A DNA stretch of 64,000 nt from Chelydra serpentina. Lineage: Eukaryota; Chordata; Testudines; Chelydridae. The stretch is from contig JBAIAC010000030.1 in assembly GCA_037349315.1 (NCBI GenBank), positions 11,367,501 to 11,431,500 on the forward strand, read 5' to 3'. The translations under genes were made by a program, and so were the position numbers. The notes under the pieces are model-generated. The model worked only from the letters and a program-made list of their open reading frames with translations. It did no database searches and was not told where the DNA came from. Below, in pieces: positions 45,832-57,204 of this stretch. Each line of letters opens with the position of its first letter. The first letter of the stretch is position 1.

Positions 45832-46765
45832 TGTAGCTGTGTCGGTCCCAGGGTATTAGAGACAAAGGTGGGAAAGATACCGTTTATTGGACGAACTTCT
45901 GTTGGTGAAAGAGACAAGCTTGTGAGCTACACAGAGCTCTTCTTTGGGTCTGAGAAACTTACTCAGGCCTGGTCTACACTACAGAGTTACATCAATGTAA
46001 CTCAAAGCATCTACACTACAACGTTGCTCCCGCCAAATGTAATAAACACCGCTGTAACAAATGTAATAAACCATTTATGTGATAGGCGTAGCGCTTTGTT
46101 CAATGTAGTTAGGTCAAGGCAGTGTCAGTGCAGACACTGCGTTGGTTGTTCCGGGTGTCAGCTAAATCAGTGGATGTGCTCCTGGTGAGGACGCACACCA
46201 AGTAGTGTAGACATGAAAAATTGATTTAATTACTGTGGTGGCTGTATGTCAGCGTAACTTAAGTAGACTTAATTTTGTAGTGTAGACTTGCCCTCAGTGT
46301 CACAGCTAAACAGAAGGTGGAACAAACTGTTTAGTATAAGTAGTTAAAACATATAGGAAGAAACTATTCAAGGTAAAGTGGCCCATTAACACCTCTTCAG
46401 TCAGAACAAAAAAAAGGGGGTTAGGTTACAGATTGCTGTAGTAAGCTTTATTAAGACCATGCTTTTTAGTGTGTAGCAAAGTTATAAATTTAAGCTCCCA
46501 GGCTCATCTTTTGAAGGTGTTGTGCAGGTTTCCTTTGAGGACAAGGAATGAGAGATCAGTTATGGAGAGATCATTTTGTGAAAAGTGTTCAAACATAGGT
46601 GATAAGGTGTTTTTGTCTTATTTTTCTGAGAGAGTTCATTCAAGAGCATAGTGATTGCCTGGTTTCACTCCCAGAGTTATTATTGGGACATTTAGTGCAC
46701 TGAGGTATACCTCATGTTGTGATCGGCATATGTAGGACCCATGGATCTTGAAAGGTGTGGTGCAG
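45832..46765 (-). mobile_element. Penelope-like element, minus-strand half (3' end and pLTR)
   Basis: From right to left, the minus strand carries the degraded end of the GIY-YIG endonuclease frame (46770-46600; inverted homologue of 47370-47500), a 3' untranslated stretch, and the pseudo-LTR at 45832-45965 (plus-strand words GTAGCTGTGTCGGTCCC, TTATTGGACGAACTTCTG, CACAGAGCTCTTCTT). A 328-bp MITE splits the pLTR from the rest. Head-to-head partial copies are a known arrangement for Penelope-like elements. The hammerhead-like core here is degraded (GAAA became ACAA). Confidence 0.7.
45966..46293. mobile_element. Harbinger/Chompy-like MITE, 328 bp, inside Penelope pLTR
   Basis: TIRs GGCCTGGTCTACACTAC and (reverse complement of right end) GGGCAAGTCTACACTAC, flanked by TCA on both sides (45963-45965, 46294-46296). 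Its interior differs from the CpG-rich 296-bp subfamily. The insertion lies at the same host nucleotide as the MITE at 60289. Confidence 0.8.
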
Positions 46766-47514
46766 GAGCATCAGCATCAACTTCCTTGATACCACAATCA
46801 GCTTCAACAAAGGAACCCTACAGACAACTATATACCAGACACCCATGGATTGCCAAACTTACCTCCACAGATCTATTAACTATCCCAAACACACCAAAAA
46901 AATCTGTTAACTAGGACCAGGCACTCAGATATCACAGAATACACTTCGAGAAGAAAGTTCAGGATACACATCTAAACACACTTAAAACTACCTTCACCAA
47001 ACAAGGACACTCCACCAAAGAAATAGATCGTACCATCGAACCGGCAACCCAAATACTTCAAGACAACCTGCTTCAATATAGAAAAAATAAACTTTGACCA
47101 CCATCCCCTAATTGTCACCTACTACCCCACACTGGAACCCACGCAGTTAACCTTACATAAATACAACTCATACTTGATGGAGACCACATCCTACAAGAAA
47201 TCATTCCTGAACCCACTCTTCTAGCCTTCAAGCAACCACCCCCAGTCTCATCATCAGAAGCAAGCTCCCCACAGACTAGGACACACCAAGTCAAAGCAGC
47301 ACCAGAGCCTACCATAAAAGCAGGTGCAAAACATGAAGACATCTCCACTGTTATGACTATCCATACCCCCACCAAACCCTTCAAGATCCATGAGTCTTAT
47401 ACACATCTATCACAATTCATCCAGTGCACTAAATGCCCCCAAAACCACCATGTGGGTGAAACCAGACAACCACTATGCTCTTCAATGAGCCCAAACAGAA
47501 AAATGATATATACA
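46766..47514 (+). pseudogene. Penelope-like RT C-terminus and GIY-YIG endonuclease, degraded
   Basis: Plus-strand translation begins SINFLDTTISFNKGTLQTTI and YLHRSINYPKHTKK, the region following the RT active site in Penelope-like elements. After stops it continues with LLAFKQPP and ends with FIQCTKCPQNHHVGETRQPL, matching the C-terminal GIY-YIG nuclease block (IQCTKC...YVGETGQ.L). Several stop codons make it non-functional. The N-terminal RT with its YADD-type motif is absent: the copy joins the opposite-strand half near 46765 and breaks off at the pLTR near 47515. Confidence 0.75.
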
Positions 47515-47622
47515 AAGCTGTGTTGGTCCAAGGATATTAGAGAGACAAGATGGGTGAGGTAATAAATTTTATTGGACCAACTTCTGTTGATGAGAGAGAA
47601 AAGCTTAAACAGAGCTTTTCTT
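47515..47622. mobile_element. Penelope pseudo-LTR fragment
   Basis: GCTGTGTTGGTCCAAGGATA, AGAGAGACAAGATGGGTGAGG and TTATTGGACCAACTTCTGTTG match the left pLTR at 45832 and the one at 60142 in direct orientation. It directly follows the broken endonuclease frame. Confidence 0.7.
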
Positions 47623-47639
47623 CCTTGTCGCTCTAAATT

Positions 47640-48980
47640 CCCTTCTTTTTGAATATCAGGAATCATCTGGAGTACCACTTTTTCCTCTTCTTTTGCCCAA
47701 TGCCACAGGATTGATGTCATTCTTTTCCAAGAGGAATGGATTCGGGGCAGCATCTCTTTCTAATATTAAGGAGCCCCATAGTATTCTTCAGGGACATGAA
47801 TAGCATGGGGGTGGAAGGGGAATACGGGTTTTTTCTGAAATCTTGAGTTTGTTGCCCTATCAAAAAAGACTCATGATGCATGTGTCTCAGTTGAGGGTAA
47901 AAAACTCCCAGGCTCCCTTCAACAAGAAGGAGTCCTGGCAAGCTATTGATAGTGGCAGGCTAACTAAACACATTGGAACCTTACACACACACGTTTTTGG
48001 TCCTCACTGAGAGGGGGCTTAAGACCCTTCAGCTTATGTTGCTGTTGAGGCCAACCACCCAATGCAAGGGGAAAATGAGATCCTCTCAAGCCAATCAACA
48101 TGAAAGCAGGCTTCTAAAGCAGACCCCTCACTTGAAGAATGTGGTGGATGAGATACAGTCCCCAGAAACAGCGTGGCCTTTTTCTCCTTTGTCTTCCACT
48201 AGGAAGCTTATAGCTCTTCTCCAAACAAGTTCTCTCCAGTGTAAGGAAGGTTTTCATGATTTCTCTGGAACTCCTGGTGGAACACAGTACCTACAGGCAT
48301 CCATTCTCCAGCAGTAGCTCTCACCATCATCTCATCCACTTTAAAAGTCCCCATACCTCATCCCAAGCCAGCTCTACATCCTCATGAACTAACTTTTTAA
48401 GCTTCTAGCATTTCTCTTGTAAATGAGAAGGCTTATACTCCCTTGTTCCACCTGACCTTTCACAATAACGATCACCTGATAAATGAGTCCCAGCATGGCT
48501 GTTCTGGATTCTGTAGGACAGTACCATAGGTATGGATGGGTCTTCCCTCTAGCCATGGCCATTCTGCCACCAAAATCTTATGGACATGGTAAAAGATGTA
48601 GCTGGCAGCATCCTCAGGGAGAATGTACTCTTTTTTTTTGGTACTCATCAAGGAGGATGCACTACCTCCAAGACTAGTATAACTGTATGAGGATCTGCCA
48701 CACCTTCATCAGCTGGTCCAGAACAGAGTGCCTGGACACTGCATCCCTACGAGACAGATGTTTTTGGTGCATGTACTTCTCAGATGCGTACCTTGCAGAT
48801 TTTTGGACTAGTTTCTAACACAAGTTAACTGACCTGGATTGCTTGTGGAAAGCCTGGAGAAACGTAGAATCATCCCCTGCGGAGTCACCGTCTTCCTCTC
48901 TAGTGAAATATTCACCATCAGATGAGTCCTCTAGCTCCTCTGTGTTCAAATAGCAGATTCTCAGTCTATTCCATTCAGGA
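47640..48980 (-). mobile_element. Unclassified retroelement relic, possibly DIRS-like gag
   Basis: On the minus strand broken frames read EEYILPEDAASYIFYHVHKI (about 48640-48590) and LPYTGENLFGEEL (about 48225), the latter resembling the TGExLFGxEL motif near the end of DIRS-type gag proteins. Stops are frequent and the rest is unassigned. This rests on short motif resemblance only. Confidence 0.3.
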
Positions 48981-49086
48981 AATTGTTCAGGAAAATGGGG
49001 GGTCCAGGAGTGTTAAAAGTTCTCCAAAGAATCACTAACAAAGGCTGCCCCAAAAGAGGTCAGTGCTTATTGCACCAAGAGCACTG

Positions 49087-49506
49087 ACTCTTGTCTACAT
49101 GGCAGCAGCATGTAGGGTATGTGTAGCTACATGACATGGTGAAAAGCAGGCTGTGTCCACACTGCAGTGTATAGCTAAACATGACAGTGAAAGGCTCTGG
49201 AAGGGGGAGGCAATCCAGCAGTGGGATGGAGCCTTTCCCTGCAGCTTTCCCCCGTGCCAGAGCCTTTCCCCTTGATGGAGAAAGGCTCCAGCAATGGGAC
49301 ACTACACTGCTAAAAATATCAGTGTTAATGGGGAAGGCACTGCTTGGGCATGTAGGGAGCCATGCAAGGTACATACCTTAAGGTTCTGCTGCGTCTTTGC
49401 TGTATTCACCTAAGCAGTGCCTCACTGTCTACAGTTCTGTTTATATCCCAGCTAGGGAGGCATGCAGTGTATGTATTCTCCACACAGCCATATGTATAGA
49501 CAGCTT
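49087..49506. repeat. Possible palindromic MITE
   Basis: Begins CTTGTCTACATGGCAGC and ends near ATGTATAGACAGC, ends similar to the TCTACA/TGTAGA TIRs of the other MITEs, with inverted GAAAGGCTC/GAGCCTTTCC words inside. TSDs are unclear and the ends degraded. Confidence 0.4.
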
Positions 49507-49509
49507 CAG

Positions 49510-52250
49510 GGTGGGAGTTTCTGCCTCTAAACAAAAAACACCACTCTGACCTTGCAGAGAGATCCTCCCCTGTACAATGCATGGGAGAAGGAGTCTCTCA
49601 AAGCCAGTACTGCAGATTTCACAGGAGCCTCATAGAGGCCCAGGAATAAAAAGGGCTATACCCTAACTACAAGCTTCCTATTAGAGAAATACTTTAAGCT
49701 AAAACATAGCCCTAAATATCTTAACACAAAGCTCAACACAGGAAGCAGATTGGGGTCTACATCCACTGGTGCTTGTGGAAATGAAGGAACTGAAGGAAGA
49801 GAGAGTTAGTTCTAAACTCTGCAACAACTAACCTTTGAAATTGGTTCCATTGTGACCTGACAGGGGAAACTCCGCAGAATCAATGTCGTGAAGCAGAACG
49901 TGATTTTGTTTATGGACCAGTTACAGTACATTGTTTTCAGAACATTTGTCCTTACAGGGTTACAAATGTCTTCATAAAAATTTGTTGATCACAAATAATA
50001 TAGTATAAGCTACAGCTACTGCACTATATTATATATTGGATGACTTGGCTCTTTACTATTAAAAAAAACTACTTTGAAATATAAATATGACCAAGCTAGC
50101 TATGAAAAGAATATCTGTTATTCTAGTTGCATATGTACACATGTAACTTGTCTACATAGTCATTCTTGAAAACATTATGGGCCAAATACATGACCCTGCT
50201 TATAAAACCATAAAGGGTTCAAAAGCCTTTGTTAGCCACAGCAGTACATCCGTCATGAAGATAACCAATCGTGAATATAGTCAGGCCTGGCATGTACAGG
50301 AATCAGAAGGTAACCATATCTGCTCAACTGGAGCAGAACACAGAGCTACTTGGGAGGAAAGGAAGTTAGAACCCTGCTAATCTCTTACTGAAACATTCAA
50401 ACAATTAAGGGCAAAGCTGTCAAAAGAATGAACTCAAGTCATAATTTATACAAACCAGTACAACTTTTTGTGCTAATTTTAGACGCACAGAAAAACTGTG
50501 TGTATCCCCCAATGCAAGGAAGCTGGGTGCATCTGTGTCCAATGCCAGCACACATTGAGCCCTTAATGCAAATTGGAACTCAAATAGTTAAAACAAATTA
50601 AAGATATTCCAAACTATCCAGACGTAATGTGAACAGCAGGAGTCCCACAGTGGTAAAAAATTCTCAGAGAGATCTCCTCTAGTTGAATATATACTACATA
50701 GTATTATTTGGCAGCTGGCCAAGGCCCATTTTTAAGTAGCTGCAGGAAGATTCAGAGAGATGTGTATTTTAAATACTTTTGCTACTCTCTAAAAACAAAC
50801 AGTTTGAATAAATGTGCTTACTGTACACTAGTAAGAGACATTTAAGAAGTCACCACATTTAAAAACAAACAAAAAACCCCCACACAACTGAGTTTCCCTT
50901 TCATGTTTTGCTATAAAGGATTCCTAATATAAATAGTAATTTTTAGAACTAAACCAAGGAAATTATCTATTTTTAATAGCATCTCACACAACAAAGCTGC
51001 AATGAAAAATTAGACCATTGCAATTAGTGAAGATTTAGGGAATGGATGACTTGTAAAATAGATTTCAAATGCCAAAACTTTCTGAGTTAAAACATATTTT
51101 AAATATGAAAAATCCTTTAAAAAAGTAGAAAATCACCAGGAAGGATAAGTAACAACCCTTCTTTCTGTATGGCATGCTCTGTGAGTCTCTGATCTTGCTC
51201 AACATGCAGCATGTACTCTGAGGAACATTATGAATTGTTGCCTTCATCTATCAGTGACACCCTTTGCCACAAAAGATGTGTACCCCGTTATGCAGATACT
51301 GTAGCTATCTGTTACAAAGAATTCTTCCCATGGCAGCTATCAGAATAGGAAATGTTTAAAGTAGCTCCTTTTGGTGAACTCTAAGCCCATTATAGATATT
51401 TCTTATTCTGGTTACAGACTGAAACTAGTCACTTAAAGCAGTCTACATGCTTCAGTACTGATTCTTACAAAGCAATCCTGAGCCCTTCAAGTAGCACAAA
51501 TAGCTGTTAACAGGGACAATGCTGTTTGTCCTGTTTTATACATTTGTGGGGAAAAACATTTCTGTATCTTGTAAGTAACGGGTTTACTTTAAATGACAGC
51601 ATTTTAATTCACTTCAGTTTACTATACCAAGGCCAGATATTGCATACTGCTTGCATTACAGGATTATCATAATCTATCAAGTTTGAGATCTAAAATAAAT
51701 GAAAGAAAAATGAATATTCTCCTATTGATAGCATAGCGAATTTACAAGATTAATCCCAATCATTAATGAAAGTTACCTACATACTGTAAATCTGCCACAG
51801 GACAATGGAAAGAAACCCAAAAATTGACGATTTCACAACTGTAAACATCTCCTGGTTTGTTATAGATGAACATAATTAGTGACATACAGCTTTTCACCCC
51901 AACAGTTACCACATAACGCACGTTTTGTACATAATAAAAAAAGATGTATCAGAATTACGCATTGTTCATGGCACTGGATTGCTCAAGGAACGAACAAAGA
52001 ATCATGAAAGATATGAAGCCTTTCACCTCTAAGTCGCTGGTTCAAATAGAGTCAAAGTAGGCAGTAACCAAAAAATAATCATCATATAGAAGTGTAGCCA
52101 TCTACGTGGAATCAGTCGGAGGTTATCATTGTTTAGAGGTTGCGTGTCTATGCTTCAGAAATCACTATTATGACCAAGACCCATGTTGTCAGTCCCCAAA
52201 AAGCAACCAAGGACTGTATAGACATGGAGACTGAACTACCCTTCCATTCC
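49510..52250. other. No gene seen
   Basis: 2.7 kb AT-rich, no ORF with a recognisable domain, no clear repeat. Confidence 0.45.
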
Positions 52251-52252
52251 TA

Positions 52253-52546
52253 GGGCTTGTCTTCACTACCCGCCGGATCGGCGGGTAGCAATCGATCTAT
52301 CGGGGATCGATTTTTCGCATCTCGTTTAGATGCGATTAATCGATCCCCGAAAGCGCTCCCCGTCGGCTCCGGAAATCCACCTCATCGAAAGGCGGAAGCG
52401 GAGTCGACGTGGGAGCGGCAGCGATCGACTCGCCGCCGTCCTCACGGTCAGGTAAGTCGATTACGATACGCCGACTTCAGCTACATTATTCACGTAGCTG
52501 AAGCTGCGTATCGTAGATCAATCCCCCCCCAGTGTAGCCCTGGGCT
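52253..52546. mobile_element. Harbinger/Chompy-like MITE, diverged subfamily, 294 bp
   Basis: Ends GGGCTTGTCTTCACTA and (reverse complement of right end) GCCCAGGGCTACACT. The 3' hairpin CGACTTCAGCTACATTATT/ACGTAGCTGAAG is the same as in the 60289 copy, while the 5' and central palindromes (GATCGATTTTTCGCATC, GGGATCGAT with ATCGATCCC) differ in sequence but keep the same positions. CpG-rich. Flanking CTA/TAA is a doubtful TSD. Confidence 0.8.
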
Positions 52547-52549
52547 AAG

Positions 52550-54900
52550 GGTTGTGCCTTAAGGTCTGCAATGAGACATGTTGGCAGGGCAATGCGGTAG
52601 TTTTACTCAGCTCTGCTTCTGCCATACCTGTTCTATAAAATGTTCCAAGACTTAAGGTCATGGTGGATTGGAAATAAAGTTATATTTTGTTTATAGTAGA
52701 AAGGGACTAAAAAACAGGACCAAAAGCTAAATGACTCCCCAAATCAGAATTGCAATTAGTCCACATTTCCAACATTTTGAAACCATTGTTTTTCCTTCTG
52801 CCTAGGCATAATTGTATATAGATCTTCACCTACTAATTGCACTGCAAGGCTGTCAAACCTAGACTGCTTTTTAAAATTGCGTAAAAGACCCAAGCCTCCA
52901 ACAATTTTAACACCAAATTACAGACAAGATTAAGTACATTTTAACATGCTGGGCTTCTTTGCAGAGTCCCCTTTAATTTTCTGCTGTGAAGGTGGGAAAT
53001 TTGGAAACAGGAAGAGACATCTCATTCATCATCAGCCTTGGGGAATGCTTGCTTAGAAACCACACACAATTTGACCTCTCAAAATATCAAAGTAGCTTAC
53101 TTCATCAAGTTTTAAGCATCACCAGAACATTGCAAGTTTTCCAGTCTCCATTTCACTCTTTAGAAAACTAAAATTAAGTGAAGTGACTGTCAGTGAAAGA
53201 AGTGACATTTTTTCCATTTCTATGAATTTATGCATAAACCCCCATAATTTTCATGAGGGAATAATTCATGCAGCCCTTACCTATGCAGCCCTTTAAAGAA
53301 TTTGACAAGTAGATTTATCAATTTATAATAGAATTTTTTTATAATAGGGACACTTTGCGCTCTTCTGTCATGTCTTATTTTCGCTAGTGTGGGCAAATAA
53401 TAAGCCGTTTGGGGGAAAGAACTTGTCTGTTTGGATCCTAACATATACATTTACAAGGCCATATAAATGATCATCAATAATAATGACAATCAGATGATGT
53501 AGTCAGGCTCAGATCCTGCAGCACTTAGGCCTGCGAGTAGTCCCGCAATAGGAATGTGAATAAGGCCCACAGGATTGGGTTTCTGATCAGGTATTTATTT
53601 TACAAAAGCTTTTGTGATTACAATGTAATTGCTTTTAATTTGCTCAATAAAGTAATCTCCATTGTTATTAACATCCAAGACTTGTGTTCCTATACTGCAC
53701 TAAACAATATTAACAGACATTTTAATCTGCTTTTTAAACGATAATGCCAAGCCATTGCTGTGCAGAAGAGATTCCTAATCTATTTGCAAGCTCTAATTGG
53801 TGATCTCTATATATTTAAACAATACATTGGGATTACTAGCAAAACAGCAAGTAAAATCTTTCATAACTTTGCTTTCAACATTTACTTAATAGCAAAAATT
53901 GTGAAAATCTCAAAACTTATCCTTCTCTCCTAAAAAGATTCTTCCAAAACAATGTATCTAGAAAAGAAGATCCCCATATTAGATGAAATGGGGTTTGCAA
54001 ATACTAGTTTGCTACTTATGATGTTATGACTGGAGTATATAATATTTATCTTTTATAAATAATTTTACATCTTCTAGATTTTTTATTTTTTTTCTAAATC
54101 CAAATGCACAATCTTTATGCTCACTATCTAAATAACTAAATTGTTTCCCCCTCTCTGTAATCCATTAAAATATATTGGAATCCTGCAACACACAGTGCAT
54201 AGCATAACACAACTACAAACTGCACTTTGTTATCTATACATTTTAAATCCATTGCATTTTTACTTAACACCCAAAAGAGCTAGGTGCTTTACAGACACAG
54301 AATACGACAGGCTATGCCCCAAAGAAGGCACATTATAATGCCCCAATCCTGCAAATACCAGTGTAGATGTTTAACTCTTCAAAAGGGAGTACACACGTGT
54401 ATAAAGTCAAGCACGTGCATAAGTCTTTGCAGAATCAGGGCCTATACAAACACCAAACACTCCCGAAATCCATTCACTTAGCTGCCTTCCACGCAACATT
54501 GTCATCTGTCCCAAAAATTCACTTCTTCATTTTGTGTATGAGGAATGATGGAGGAAGTGACACACCAAAAATAAATAGTCAGGATGGCCATATGCCTGAG
54601 TAGCCACATGGCTTTATTGTTTGTACCTTTTCATTTTCTGTCCTCTTTCCCCTTTTCTCCATGTGTCTGTTTATGACCCTTAATAGTAGTATCAATATTG
54701 AGTTTAGACTGTATGCTCTTAGGGGTCAGGTCTGCGTCCTCACTTGTTTTTTTGAGAACTTTAGCATATTTTTGTATGTTTGATTTAAAAAAAGAATAGT
54801 AGCAATATACAAAAAGTGGGAGAAGAACGCATACAACAGGCACAAGAGAAAGTGTGGAAGGAAGGAAGGAGTTATGGGATTGCTTGGGTAGAACTGTAGA
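52550..54900. other. No gene seen
   Basis: AT-rich with short ORFs only. The 54240-54460 part has words such as AATCCTGCAAATACC and TGCAGAATCAGGGCC that recall a reptile repeat but cannot be assigned. Confidence 0.4.
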
Positions 54901-54904
54901 CATC

Positions 54905-55870
54905 ACATTTGCTTTGTTTTTTAATTGCATTTGAAACTGCTCATAGAGAATCAGAGAATCACTTGAAGGTTCTGAAAACAACGGTGTTGAGGAAAGATTT
55001 GAAGGAAAAAAGGGAGGGTTGGCTGCAGGCTGTACTGGACAAGAAAGGATACACCAGGTGCAGGGGCAGCATAGAAGAAGGGAAAGAATCAAACAAGAGA
55101 GTTGTGGGGGACCAGGAACAAGAAAGAAAGAGCTGTGCAGAGCCTTGAAAGGGAAAAGAAACAAAAAACAAACAAAAAAAGATAGAGAACGAATGTGGAA
55201 CCAGCAAAGGGTCACAGAAAATAGAGGTGGGATGTTCAGAGAGGACACCTAACTGTTGATAGCGAGGGGGAAGCACAATTTAAAGGTTCAGGGGAGGGGG
55301 CATTGACTGCCACAGAGATGTTTTCAAATTGTGGAGCGCGCTCCAGAGGGGCGTAGAGGAATATTCAAGGGGGCGAGTGGCAACACCAGCCCCGCAGGTC
55401 ACCCAGCCTCTCTGCGTTGGGAGCAGCACAACCAAAAAAATCTGGGAGGCACATGACCCCCCATAGCCCTCCATGCATCGCCTCAGTTCAGAGTCGTACA
55501 CAAGAAAGAAAATTTTGGCAGAGGCATTTTGGATATATCAAAGGGGCGCAAGATGAGCATCAGGAAGACCTGAGAGAAGGACATTAATGAAGTCAAAGGA
55601 GTTTACCAACACATGGAGATGAGATCTGGAACGAGGGATGGAAAAGGAAGGAATAGGTTTTGGATATTCTGTAAAAGAAAAAGGGACAGAATTACAAAAT
55701 GTAGTAGTAGGCTGGATGAGAGGAGTAAAGGAGAAAGAGGCATCAACAAAGGCATGAAAGTTGTGAACCTGGGGAAAAGGCAGAATCATGGAATTATCTA
55801 TTGGGATGGAAGAAAGGAGAGGAGAAATTAGAAGTTCTGTTTTTGCCATCCTGAGTTTTAGCACTGGGCC
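54905..55870 (-). mobile_element. L2-like LINE fragment (RT 3' part and 3'UTR)
   Basis: The minus-strand frame at 55538-55864 reads LRMAKTELLISP near its start and later FVDASFSFTPLIQ, matching the KTExL and LDxSLSFxxHI blocks downstream of the L2-clade RT active site. The plus-strand phrase TTTTGGCAGAGGCATTTTGG is the common L2-type 3' segment in reverse. A CpG-richer stretch at about 55310-55500 may be another inserted repeat. The 205-codon frame at 54631-55248 has no domain. Confidence 0.6.
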
Positions 55871-55879
55871 CTATGATAT

Positions 55880-56825
55880 AGAATTTAAAAAGAAGAGAGT
55901 GTGGAAGCAGGCACACTTTTGGAACCTCATCAGCTGCATGACAAAACTTTAATGAAAAAATGTACTTTATTGACACCAGACAGTGATAAAATCAATATAG
56001 CCAGGGAATGTAGAAATTCATCTTTATTTATGGGATCTATTCAAATTGTTTGATATCTCCAACTCTCTTTACAACCTATCATTTCTGCAAATTTCTATAT
56101 AGGATGAGCTATCTCTGTGCCATTAAACTGTGAGAGTATCTCTCATATTACATTTGTAGTTCGAGTACACATTGTACAGGACAATAGCTTGAAAGGTGTA
56201 AAAATTGCTTTATGCACTACATGTCATAACTAGAGAACTATTGAGAAAATACAACTAAATTTGTTAATGAGCTAACTGTGTCAGCAGCAATGATTTAAGT
56301 TATTGCATGGGTTTCATCCACAGAAAATGATAGAATGTGCCAAAATACATATTTTTTAAAAAGTTAGCAAAATACACATGTAAAAATATATTACCAAGTT
56401 TACACTGGCAAATTTCTTTATTTTATAAACAAAAACTTTTGAGATCATACTTTTAAAGTTAAATACTGTAACCACATTCTTTCCTGAAGCTTAACTCAGA
56501 TGAATCCCCAACATACATTATCTTATCCTATGACAAATAAGTTCCGTCTTACAATAGAAGAATTCTTATTTGTCTTCATTAAACCACAAGCACTTTACCA
56601 TCAGAATTTTTAACTTACTGTCAACAGCTGACAGATACGACTGTACTAGTACACTCAAAGTAATTCCTAAGAGTCACATTTAAAAACAGTGCTTTAAAAT
56701 GAATTTTATAATGATTTTAACATTAAAGACAGAGAACTAGAAACACCTGCTGTAAATTGCACCTCACTGTGCCACTCAGAGCTACAGCACTCCAGGGTGC
56801 TGCTCCTATTGCCCATTCTCTCTTT
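55880..56825. other. No gene seen
   Basis: AT-rich, no ORF of interest. Confidence 0.45.
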
Positions 56826-56836
56826 GTGGTTCCATC

Positions 56837-57192
56837 CAGGGCCGGCGGTCGCCTAGGGCGCCAAGATTTGGGGGGCGGCCAGTGGCCGCCTCCTGGCTCC
56901 CCACTCAGCCGTTGAGCGGGGAGCCGCCGCGAGCCGCCCCCCTCCCTCCCCGCTCAGCGCCTGAGCAGGGAGCTGGGGGGCAGCCGCCGCGAGCCGCCCT
57001 GCCACTCAGCTTCCGCGGGTCACAGGTGGGGGGGGGGGCTGAGCGGGCGGGGGAGCTGGCTGGGGGGGCGGCATTGCGGAGGGGGGAGGCTGATCTCTGG
57101 GGGCGGGGGGGGTGGCTTTGGGGGGGGCGGCGGCGTAGGGCTGGTGCAAGGAAGTTTCGCCTAGGGCGCGAAACTTCCTTGCACCAGCCCTG
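56837..57192. mobile_element. Non-autonomous hAT element, 356 bp, perfect 8-bp TSD
   Basis: Starts CAGGGCCGGC and ends GCACCAGCCCTG, with GTTCCATC duplicated exactly on each side (56829-56836, 57193-57200). The interior is extremely GC-rich (CCGCCGCGAGCCGCC words repeated and G-runs) and ends in a 23-bp perfect hairpin. The 130-codon ORF across it is compositional. The GCCTAGGGCGC phrase occurs near both ends in the same orientation. Confidence 0.9.
57138..57190. repeat. Perfect 23-bp hairpin at the hAT right end
   Basis: Arms 57138-57160 (GGGCTGGTGCAAGGAAGTTTC plus GC) and 57168-57190 are exact reverse complements around a 7-nt loop CTAGGGC. The outer arm coincides with the right TIR, so the element end is itself a hairpin. 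Confidence 0.92.
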
Positions 57193-57204
57193 GTTCCATC
57201 AAGG

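Noticed and set aside
54631..55248. 205-codon minus-strand ORF
   Set aside because: Phe/Leu/Ser-rich reading of an L2-like LINE 3' region; no signal of selection or recognised domain.
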